From: UMGS1002 sp964463325
GTDB lineage: Bacteria > Bacillota > Clostridia > Oscillospirales > CAG-272
DNA length: 7,188 bases
Assembly (NCBI GenBank): GCA_964463325.1
Contig: CAYXBY010000076.1
Span: 1-7,188, forward strand
Direction of reading: 5' to 3'
Every line of letters begins with the position of its first letter. Positions within the stretch are counted from its first letter, which is position 1. A program made the translations under genes and the position numbers. The notes under the pieces were generated by a model that was given only the letters and a program-made list of their open reading frames with translations, was not told where the DNA came from and made no database searches. Positions 1-5,309 of the stretch are shown here, in pieces.

Positions 1-58
1 ATTATTTTGTAAATCCTTTTGTTTTTTGGTCTGTCTACTTGACGGGGGCACATTACTC

Positions 59-77
59 AGCCGCCCGGGCGGTTTTT
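59..77 (+). terminator. Rho-independent terminator reading rightward
   Basis: The sequence CCGCCCGGGCGG at 61-72 can fold into a GC-rich stem with a CCGG tetraloop, extended outward by a G-U and an A-U pair (59-60 with 73-74), and is followed directly by five T on the plus strand. The T tract lies only on the plus-strand side, so it should stop transcription coming from the left, from a gene outside the window. On the minus strand the hairpin is followed by mixed sequence, so it is a weak terminator for the leftward operon, whose last stop codon lies at 76-78. The 58 bases to its left hold no recognisable gene. Confidence 0.6.
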
Positions 78-1656
78 AGTTACCGGCTTCAAGCATCACT
101 CGTCTGAAATTCCCAAACGAGGCACTTGTAAAGCCTATTTCAACAGTCTCGCCATCCTGGACATAAGACAGAACTATACAATCCTTGCCGTCAAGGCTGC
201 ATTTTCCGATATTCTCAACGGCATCAAACGGAATGGCCGCCGTCCTCACGCCGCGTCCCGCGGATGCCTGCTCGAGATCATTTTGGAAGCAGATGGTTTC
301 ATTGTCCACCCAAACATCAAACAGGTCTCCTGCAAGTCCTTCGACCTGCAACGTATCCTCCGGCTTGTGATGCGCCAGGCCAAAGCTGACATATCTCTGC
401 TCGATCGGAGTAAGCTGTGCCCACAGCTGCTGAACACGATCTGAAGCCTGCGGCTCCTCCGGCTCGTCAGCATCGGCTGTTGGCTCGTGCCGGGACTGCT
501 CATACTCTATTACACTGTCATCGATTAGCACCCCGTCCTCTTCAATGACAGTCAAGGGTTCGTCATTGTCTTCCTTGTGGCGCTCGGGCTCAAGCCTATG
601 CTCGTCGGCAATTGACATAAGCGGACGAACGCTGCTGTCGATAGCAGCTGCGGTCGCATCATCGTCATACGGCACATACCCAAAATCATCAATCACCTCA
701 TCGGCACTCGAGCTCGAGTGCGACTCTGGCTCCGGCTCAACTGCATTCATCTCCGGACGCTCGGGTTCAACTGATACCATTTCCGTATTCACCATTGGTT
801 TGGACTCTCTTAGCGCTGTGTCGTTATTATCGTCCATCGGGGTATATCCGGACTCATCGTCGCCGGCAATAACACTCTCTGTCTCATCTTTTTTATCAAA
901 CGGTACATAATCATTTTCACTATCGACAACAGGCGTTGCACTCTTTGCATGCGCCACGTCATCAGTGCCGTTCACCTCGGCATCATACGTTTCTGATCCG
1001 GTAGATAGCTCATTCAGCGTATACTTGAAATACCCGAAGCCGGAATCAAAGTGGCAAATCATCAATGCCATCACAAAAATTTCCGCAAGGCCGTGCGCCA
1101 TGACGGCCAGCACCTCCGCCGTTCCGGCTTCAGCCAGACTACCTCCCTGCGCTATTATGGAAATAAGTATCACTAAAAGCCGAACCAGCGCACCGCCGTA
1201 AATCAGGCGATACTTCAGACGATGATCACTCAGACTAAGCTGGTCAACAAAGAGCGTCCCGTAAAACGCGACTCCTGCCAGCAGCAAGAGCACCGCCAAT
1301 ACGACAGCAAAGCCACCGGCATCCACTACGCCAAAAACGTCGCCTGCTATTGACAGCAGGCAAAAAAGTATGACTGTCAGCGAACGGCCGCACAACAAAA
1401 ACACACGGTCGTAAACCGTCAAAAGTACTGTCATCAAAAACAATACAAGCTTTTCGGTGAATGCGCGAGCAATAGTCATTGCATCTCCGCCCATTATGGC
1501 GGTCACAATTGACATAACAAGCGACACAAGTGCGATCAGCACTGTAAACCAACACAACACCTGCTCACCGCGGGATGGATTGTGCAGCAGCTTGTCTTCT
1601 CCTGCTCGTAGCGCAGTATTGATATATTCACGACTTCTTCCGTCTTTGCTTCTCAT
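76..1656 (-). CDS. Unassigned multi-pass membrane protein with acidic repeat-bearing linker and C-terminal globular domain
   Basis: I do not recognise this 526-residue protein. About six hydrophobic segments are visible (roughly residues 33-54, 66-86, 92-112, 115-137, 152-171, 182-202) after a short basic N-terminus without a signal peptide. Residues about 219-407 are a highly acidic, Ser/Pro-rich and probably disordered linker. It holds three copies of a Y-x-P-x-D motif (Tyr 250, 271, 328), EPER/EPEPE runs and a four-serine stretch. Residues about 408-526 look folded: alternating beta-type stretches end in a helix-like tail, which could be a small PH-like beta domain, but this is a guess. 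With six segments and a cytoplasmic N-terminus, the linker and C-terminal domain would be cytoplasmic. The start ATG overlaps the TGA of the pseudouridine synthase (ATGA), with AGGAAG about 12 nt upstream, so it is the last gene of a three-gene operon. Role unknown; a signalling, scaffold or envelope function is possible. Confidence 0.85.
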   Translation of the reverse strand: MRSKDGRSREYINTALRAGEDKLLHNPSRGEQVLCWFTVLIALVSLVMSIVTAIMGGDAMTIARAFTEKLVLFLMTVLLTVYDRVFLLCGRSLTVILFCLLSIAGDVFGVVDAGGFAVVLAVLLLLAGVAFYGTLFVDQLSLSDHRLKYRLIYGGALVRLLVILISIIAQGGSLAEAGTAEVLAVMAHGLAEIFVMALMICHFDSGFGYFKYTLNELSTGSETYDAEVNGTDDVAHAKSATPVVDSENDYVPFDKKDETESVIAGDDESGYTPMDDNNDTALRESKPMVNTEMVSVEPERPEMNAVEPEPESHSSSSADEVIDDFGYVPYDDDATAAAIDSSVRPLMSIADEHRLEPERHKEDNDEPLTVIEEDGVLIDDSVIEYEQSRHEPTADADEPEEPQASDRVQQLWAQLTPIEQRYVSFGLAHHKPEDTLQVEGLAGDLFDVWVDNETICFQNDLEQASAGRGVRTAAIPFDAVENIGKCSLDGKDCIVLSYVQDGETVEIGFTSASFGNFRRVMLEAGN

Positions 1657-2375
1657 ATATTTTGTTCTTCCTTATATCTTTTAATTTGTTCGCTAAATGT
1701 ATAAAACGCCGGGTGGGTTTCTTGAGGCAGGCAAACAAAAACGCGTCTCGCGCCGGTTTTGATATCACAAAAGCTGAGCCTGTATGCCCACAGGCCAATG
1801 GCCTGTGCACGCTGTCCGCCATATCTAACATCACCAAGCAGCGGAGCTTTGCGCGATGATAGCTGAGCGCGTATTTGATGTGTGCGTCCGGTCAAAAGAT
1901 GAATGTCATACAGCGACAGCGGCGCTCCGGCTTGATCAGCGCTGGTGGCTATGCAGCGATATTCGAGCTCGGCTTCGCGCACGCCATTACGCCTGCGATA
2001 GACAACATATGTCTTGTTTTTAACGCGATCGTGATAAAGCAGATCGTTAAGCGTCCCCTCGTGCGCTGGCAGCGCGCCGGGCGTGGCACATGTTACGGCA
2101 AGATACCGCTTATCAAGTCGCCGATCGGCTATCTGCCGTGACAACTCAGCCGCCGCCGCAGAATTCCTCGCGTATACCATAACACCGCCCACCTCACGAT
2201 CAAGCCTATGGACTGCCAGGATCGCATCCGACGTCCCCCCAATAGCCTCTCGCAACAGCTGCGGCATGCCATCCGGGCCATCCTGTGAATTTACACCGCA
2301 GGGCTTAACGCAAACGATGCAATCGCGCCCCTCATAAATAATCTGTGGGACCCTGCACGCTTCAGATCTCAACAT
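1653..2375 (-). CDS. RluA-family RNA pseudouridine synthase
   Basis: It isomerises specific uridines to pseudouridine in rRNA or tRNA, in the cytoplasm. With the start at 2375 it has 240 residues, a usual size for RluA-family members without an S4 RNA-binding domain, and no S4 domain is seen. Family motifs are clear: HRLDR at residues 56-60 with catalytic Asp59, KRYLAV near 89-94, TGRTHQIRAQL at 162-172 and the PLLGDVRYGG segment at 178-187. The second residue after HRLDR is Val, where Thr is common. The frame is open further upstream, to an ATG at 2474, but the extra 33 residues lie wholly inside the Dabb gene and look non-native. The ATG at 2375 overlaps the Dabb 3' end by 14 nt. No good Shine-Dalgarno precedes it, so translation is probably coupled to the upstream gene. 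The target uridine cannot be told from sequence, so no rlu or tru symbol is given. Confidence 0.92.
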   Translation of the reverse strand: MLRSEACRVPQIIYEGRDCIVCVKPCGVNSQDGPDGMPQLLREAIGGTSDAILAVHRLDREVGGVMVYARNSAAAAELSRQIADRRLDKRYLAVTCATPGALPAHEGTLNDLLYHDRVKNKTYVVYRRRNGVREAELEYRCIATSADQAGAPLSLYDIHLLTGRTHQIRAQLSSRKAPLLGDVRYGGQRAQAIGLWAYRLSFCDIKTGARRVFVCLPQETHPAFYTFSEQIKRYKEEQNI

Positions 2376-2664
2376 CAGCAACGACGCGGGCAGTCTTGAC
2401 CTTTGCAACGTACTCCGATACCTTGACATGCTCGGGATGTACCTTATATGCGTGCAACGCCTCGAGTGAATCAAACTCGGTCAGCAACAGCATGTCATAT
2501 GACATATCAGTATGAGAAACATCAAAGCCTATCTCCATACGCTTGAGCTGTGGGATGATGGGTCTCAGCGCCATCAGGCGGTCACGTACATATTCCATGT
2601 TCTGCTTGCGGGTGCGTCCCTCGGCGCTTTCGGCAAAGCGCCACATAACAACATGTCTTATCAT
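2362..2664 (-). CDS. Dabb (stress-responsive alpha/beta-barrel) domain protein
   Basis: This is a small protein of 100 residues forming a single Dabb domain, a dimeric ferredoxin-like alpha+beta barrel. Visible hallmarks are the N-terminal IRHVVMWRF beta strand (residues 2-10), the central strand around YDMLLLTEF (56-64), the YKVHPEH motif at 73-79, and the C-terminal stretch ending VVADVEI. The ATG at 2664 is chosen because a GGAG (2674-2677 on this strand) lies 9 nt upstream and family members typically begin at this strand. An in-frame ATG at 2679 would add five residues. It is the first gene of the leftward operon, 33 nt or so downstream of the expected transcription start. Dabb proteins have varied roles (stress proteins, some small-molecule enzymes), and the substrate here is unknown. 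A strong 8-bp hairpin lies in codons 8-14. Confidence 0.9.
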   Translation of the reverse strand: MIRHVVMWRFAESAEGRTRKQNMEYVRDRLMALRPIIPQLKRMEIGFDVSHTDMSYDMLLLTEFDSLEALHAYKVHPEHVKVSEYVAKVKTARVVADVEI

Positions 2665-2673
2665 AAACAGCAT

Positions 2674-2677
2674 CTCC
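2674..2677 (-). promoter_or_regulatory. Ribosome binding site of the Dabb gene
   Basis: GGAG on the minus strand lies 9 nt upstream of the ATG at 2664. It overlaps the alternative upstream ATG at 2679, which has no purine-rich site at a suitable distance, so it favours the shorter 100-residue start. Confidence 0.6.
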
Positions 2678-2703
2678 ATGATGATTATAATTACTTACAG
2701 TAA

Positions 2704-2732
2704 ATAATATCACATTCCCACGGCATTGTCAA
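2704..2732 (-). promoter_or_regulatory. SigA-type promoter of the Dabb/pseudouridine synthase/membrane protein operon
   Basis: On the minus strand a perfect TTGACA (-35, plus positions 2727-2732) is followed after 17 nt by TATTAT (-10, plus 2704-2709), preceded by TGA (a TGn extended -10). Transcription should start near 2697, giving a leader of about 33 nt before the ATG at 2664. It faces away from the tdk promoter. Confidence 0.8.
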
Positions 2733-2787
2733 CTACGCATCACAATATTGACACAAATTTCCTGTAATAATATCTGCCACTCTGCTC

Positions 2788-2816
2788 TTGCTAAAAAATC
2801 ATTTCTGTGGTATACT
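2788..2816 (+). promoter_or_regulatory. SigA-type promoter of tdk
   Basis: TTGCTA (2788-2793), a 17-nt spacer and TATACT (2811-2816) preceded by TGG (TGn extended -10). The start of transcription would be near 2823, which leaves about 38 nt of leader before the ATG at 2861. This makes the in-frame ATG at 2828 unlikely as the start, since it would sit only a few bases from the 5' end with no binding site. Confidence 0.75.
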
Positions 2817-2850
2817 CTATGTAGTGCTTGCACTGCGAAATAATCCGAAC

Positions 2851-2856
2851 AGGTGG
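2851..2856 (+). promoter_or_regulatory. Ribosome binding site of tdk
   Basis: AGGTGG lies 4 nt before the ATG at 2861. The spacing is a little short, but this is the only purine-rich site near either candidate start, and it supports the start at which the family N-terminus begins. Confidence 0.6.
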
Positions 2857-2860
2857 AAAC

Positions 2861-3442
2861 ATGGCAAAGCTTTATTTCAAATATGGGGCGATGGGCTCAT
2901 CAAAAAGCGCAAATGCGCTTATAACAAAATTTAATTATGAAGAGCGCGGAATGCGGGTATGGCTGATTAAGCCAGCGCTTGATGACCGTGACGGCAAGGA
3001 TATAGTTCACTCGCGCATAGGGCTCGAGGCGGCCGCGCAGGCAATATCCTCAGATACCGACATTTTTGTGGAATTCCAGTCAGTTGGCGATTATCACGCA
3101 GTCATCGCGGATGAATGCCAGTTTTTTACGGAGCACCAAATAGATCAATTGCGCAGGATAGTTGACGAATTTGATATTCCTGTGCTTTGCTTTGGAATCA
3201 GAACCGATTTTCTGACGCATATGTTTGAAGGCAGTCGGCGCCTGTTTGAAATTGCCGATTCGATAACAGAAATAAAGACCATCTGCTCTTGCGGTAGCAA
3301 GGCGATAGTGAATGCACGCATAAACCAAGCCGGTGAGGTAGTAACCGAGGGCGGTCAGATACTGCTCGGTGGCAACGATACATACGTTGCAATGTGCCAC
3401 CGCTGCTGGATAGAGGCAATTCAGCGGCAAAAAAGTAAATAA
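2861..3442 (+). CDS. tdk: Thymidine kinase (type II, TK1-like)
   Basis: It phosphorylates thymidine to dTMP using ATP, in the cytoplasm, feeding dTTP synthesis by salvage. The 193 residues match the family length. The chosen start gives the typical N-terminus MAKLYFKYGAMGSSKS, whose P-loop (residues 9-16, Lys15) binds ATP. An ATG 33 nt upstream is in frame but falls almost at the predicted transcript start. Further motifs: YEERG near 26-30, DDRDG at 41-45, the Walker B/catalytic stretch ADECQFF at 83-89 with Glu85 as the expected catalytic base, and FGIRTDF at 111-117. The lasso/zinc region has C142-x-C144 and C179-x2-C182, the structural zinc pattern of the E. coli-type enzymes, followed by the GGNDTYV segment at 170-176. 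All key residues are present. It is transcribed from its own promoter, and the next gene also has one, so it may be monocistronic. Confidence 0.96.
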   Translation: MAKLYFKYGAMGSSKSANALITKFNYEERGMRVWLIKPALDDRDGKDIVHSRIGLEAAAQAISSDTDIFVEFQSVGDYHAVIADECQFFTEHQIDQLRRIVDEFDIPVLCFGIRTDFLTHMFEGSRRLFEIADSITEIKTICSCGSKAIVNARINQAGEVVTEGGQILLGGNDTYVAMCHRCWIEAIQRQKSK

Positions 3443-3517
3443 AATCCATCCAGCGCCCAGGACTGACTCTGCTTTGAGCTCTTTTGACGCGTTTCGACAA
3501 TATTTTATGATTTCAAA

Positions 3518-3546
3518 TTGACAAAACGCATGTTATGTGTTATACT
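3518..3546 (+). promoter_or_regulatory. Strong SigA-type promoter of the exonuclease/RDD transcript
   Basis: A perfect TTGACA (3518-3523), a 17-nt spacer, and TATACT (3541-3546) preceded by TGT (TGn extended -10). Transcription is expected from about 3553, giving a leader of roughly 52 nt. It is one of the best consensus matches in the window. Confidence 0.85.
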
Positions 3547-3591
3547 TATGTCGTAGTGGCTTGAAATGTGCCAAACAGGTCAATTTTTTGT

Positions 3592-3596
3592 GAGGA
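3592..3596 (+). promoter_or_regulatory. Ribosome binding site of the exonuclease gene
   Basis: GAGGA lies 8 nt upstream of the ATG at 3605 and decides for that start over the in-frame ATG at 3566, which has no Shine-Dalgarno. Confidence 0.7.
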
Positions 3597-3604
3597 TATG
3601 CTGT

Positions 3605-4447
3605 ATGCCGGTTGTTCTAATTGTGGATGGAAGCAATCTGCTTTTTCAAATGTTCTTTGGAATGCCTGCGCGGATAATCGGGAAGGCGGGCACACCGATC
3701 CATGGCGTATTTGGTTTTGTTGGTGCGCTGCTAAAGCTTATCCGGATAACAAATGCTACGCATGTCGTGGTGCTTTTTGACGGAGAGCACGAGAACGAGC
3801 GGCGCGAGGTGTACACAGAATATAAATCCAACCGGCGAGACTATGTTGATGTCCCAGACAACGAAAATCCTTTTTCACAGCTGCCCGACATCGAGCGTGC
3901 GCTTGACTATTTGCATATATGTCATTATGAGACCGAACTTGGCGAGGCCGACGACATTATCGCGGCATATACGGCAGCATTACGTGGCAAGTGCAAAACA
4001 TTTATTTCATCTCAGGACGGCGACGTGCTCCAGCTGCTTACCGCTGAGGTCACCATTGTGCGCTATGCCGGCAAATCAACTACTCTGTTTACCCCCGAGC
4101 TGCTGCGCCAGCGCTTCGGTATTGAACCGCAGCAATACGCCGACTATAAAACGCTTGTCGGCGACCATGCGGATAACATCCCGGGCGTGCCCATGATAGG
4201 CCCCAAAACGGCAGCCTCGCTTTTACGTGAGTTTTCGACCCTTGAGGGCGTGATCGAAAATGCGGACAAAATCAAGCGTCTTGCGGTATCAGATTTCATC
4301 ACCGATCATAGTGAGCTGCTGAGGGATTGGTACAGCATAATCAAACTTGGTGATGACTATCCCCTGCCCTTCACGTTTGAAGAACTCAAATGTGATGTTG
4401 GTAACATCACGACACGCGAGGTGCTTGGCGGCATTGATGCGCTTTGA
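3605..4447 (+). CDS. Stand-alone 5'-3' exonuclease (FEN / DNA polymerase I N-terminal type)
   Basis: It is a metal-dependent structure-specific nuclease, predicted to remove 5' flaps or RNA primers during replication and repair. At 280 residues it corresponds to the nuclease domain of DNA polymerase I without the polymerase part, like B. subtilis YpcP. Carboxylates aligned by motif to those of Taq polymerase are all present: Asp8 (IVDGSN), Asp59 (LFDGE), Glu114/Asp116/Asp117 (GEADD), Asp138/Asp140 (SQDGD), Asp187/Asp190 (GDHADNIPGV). Lys74 and Arg77 (EYKSNR) belong to the arch/active-site region. The helix-hairpin-helix DNA-binding motif follows at about 191-207 (NIPGVPMIGPKTAASLL). An intact metal site distinguishes it from the partly degenerate ExoIX type. 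The ATG at 3605 is chosen for its ribosome site and because the family begins with this beta strand. The RDD gene follows after 43 nt without a terminator. Confidence 0.94.
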   Translation: MPVVLIVDGSNLLFQMFFGMPARIIGKAGTPIHGVFGFVGALLKLIRITNATHVVVLFDGEHENERREVYTEYKSNRRDYVDVPDNENPFSQLPDIERALDYLHICHYETELGEADDIIAAYTAALRGKCKTFISSQDGDVLQLLTAEVTIVRYAGKSTTLFTPELLRQRFGIEPQQYADYKTLVGDHADNIPGVPMIGPKTAASLLREFSTLEGVIENADKIKRLAVSDFITDHSELLRDWYSIIKLGDDYPLPFTFEELKCDVGNITTREVLGGIDAL

Positions 4448-4474
4448 CACCTAAGCAACTCTACAAAGTCTACG

Positions 4475-4480
4475 AAAGGA
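4475..4480 (+). promoter_or_regulatory. Ribosome binding site of the RDD gene
   Basis: AAAGGA lies 10 nt upstream of the ATG at 4491. I see no promoter in the 43-nt gap, so this gene is probably read from the exonuclease promoter. Confidence 0.55.
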
Positions 4481-4490
4481 TAAACGAGCT

Positions 4491-5252
4491 ATGTACGATA
4501 TTCAAAGAGCGAATGTATGGAAACGTATATCGGCATATATAATAGACACCATATTTCTCGTTATCATCGCGGTCGGAGTGGCATCTCTTCTTTCTCTGAT
4601 TTTTTCTTATGACACTCACTCGGCTCGACGTGACCAGCTCAGAGCCTCCTACGAGCAAAATTACGGCGTCAGCTTTGACATGACGCAGGAGGAATATTCC
4701 GCGATGTCCGATGAACAGAAGGAAAACTATAATAAAGCCTATGAAGCCTTTATGTCCGCCCCCGAGGTAAATGAGCTTGATATGCTGCTCACAAATCTTA
4801 CGCTTATGATGATATCCTTCTCGTTCCTGGCATCATATATCGCACTTGAAATAATTATTCCGTTGCTATTTAAAAACGGTCAAACTCTCGGTAAAAAAGT
4901 ATTCGGCATTGGTGTAATGCGCGAGGACTGTATTCGTATTACTGCGTTCCAGCTCGTATCTCGCACGTTACTCGGTAAGTATACCGTCGAAACTATGTTG
5001 CCGATTTTTCTTGTTTTATTGCTTTTCTCAAATATTATGCCGCTGTTCTGTCTTATCGGACTTGCGGCGCTGCTCATCGTACAGATTGTAATGACGCTTG
5101 TAACACGGCTGCACACACCTATACACGACAGGATATCAGGATGTGTGGCGATAGATATAGGAAGCCAAATGATATTCGATTCACGGGAAGCAATGATAGA
5201 ATACATCAAGCGGCATCACGCGGATGTGATCGAAAAGACCGAATACCGCTGA
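4491..5252 (+). CDS. RDD-family integral membrane protein
   Basis: This is a 253-residue membrane protein of the RDD family, named for conserved Arg and Asp residues. Arg12 and Asp19 (KRISAYIID) lie at the start of the first membrane segment (about 14-39), and Asp213 is in PIHDRISGCVAID (210-222). The family motif GQTLGKKVFGIGV spans 130-142. Further hydrophobic segments lie at about 101-127, 169-186 and 187-205. Between segments 1 and 2 is an unusually long polar region (about 41-98), rich in Glu, Asp, Tyr and Ser, predicted to lie outside the membrane. It is longer than the short loop of many RDD proteins. Some members have been linked to ion/proton exchange, but most have no known substrate, and no function is claimed here. 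It is probably cotranscribed with the exonuclease. Confidence 0.88.
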   Translation: MYDIQRANVWKRISAYIIDTIFLVIIAVGVASLLSLIFSYDTHSARRDQLRASYEQNYGVSFDMTQEEYSAMSDEQKENYNKAYEAFMSAPEVNELDMLLTNLTLMMISFSFLASYIALEIIIPLLFKNGQTLGKKVFGIGVMREDCIRITAFQLVSRTLLGKYTVETMLPIFLVLLLFSNIMPLFCLIGLAALLIVQIVMTLVTRLHTPIHDRISGCVAIDIGSQMIFDSREAMIEYIKRHHADVIEKTEYR

Positions 5253-5297
5253 GTTCTCTAAAACGCTATTTTAAGAAATAATTATAAACACAATTGG

Positions 5298-5303
5298 AAA
5301 GGA
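5298..5303 (+). promoter_or_regulatory. Ribosome binding site of the ABC ATPase gene
   Basis: AAAGGA (with GG just before it) lies 6 nt upstream of the ATG at 5310, a good Shine-Dalgarno at normal spacing. Confidence 0.7.
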
Positions 5304-5309
5304 ACTACT

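Noticed and set aside
545..910. An open frame of 121 codons on the plus strand opposite the acidic linker.
   Set aside because: It is Ser-rich and lacks any domain. It is the antisense shadow of Asp/Glu codons in the membrane protein gene.
2376..2474. A longer N-terminus for the pseudouridine synthase, from the ATG at 2474.
   Set aside because: The 33 extra residues lie entirely within the Dabb gene, are Arg/Ser-rich and unlike the family. The ATG at 2375 gives the normal length.
2748..2776. A possible second plus-strand promoter for tdk beginning with TTGACA at 2748-2753.
   Set aside because: At a 17-nt spacing the -10 would be TATCTG, matching only three of six bases, and the better TAATAT lies at 14 nt. 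The promoter at 2788-2816 is clearly better.
2828..2860. An upstream start for tdk at 2828.
   Set aside because: It is about 5 nt from the predicted transcription start and has no ribosome binding site; the family N-terminus begins at 2861.
3465..3485. A terminator after tdk: GACTC pairing with GAGCTC, followed by four T.
   Set aside because: The stem has about five pairs with a bulged base and only a short T run, too weak to call.
3566..3604. An upstream start for the exonuclease at 3566.
   Set aside because: No ribosome site precedes it, whereas GAGGA stands 8 nt before the ATG at 3605, where the conserved first strand begins.
5260..5288. A promoter directly upstream of the ABC ATPase gene, with TATAAA at 5283-5288.
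   Set aside because: At 17 nt upstream there is only AAAACG as a -35, so the AT-rich gap cannot be called a promoter from sequence alone.
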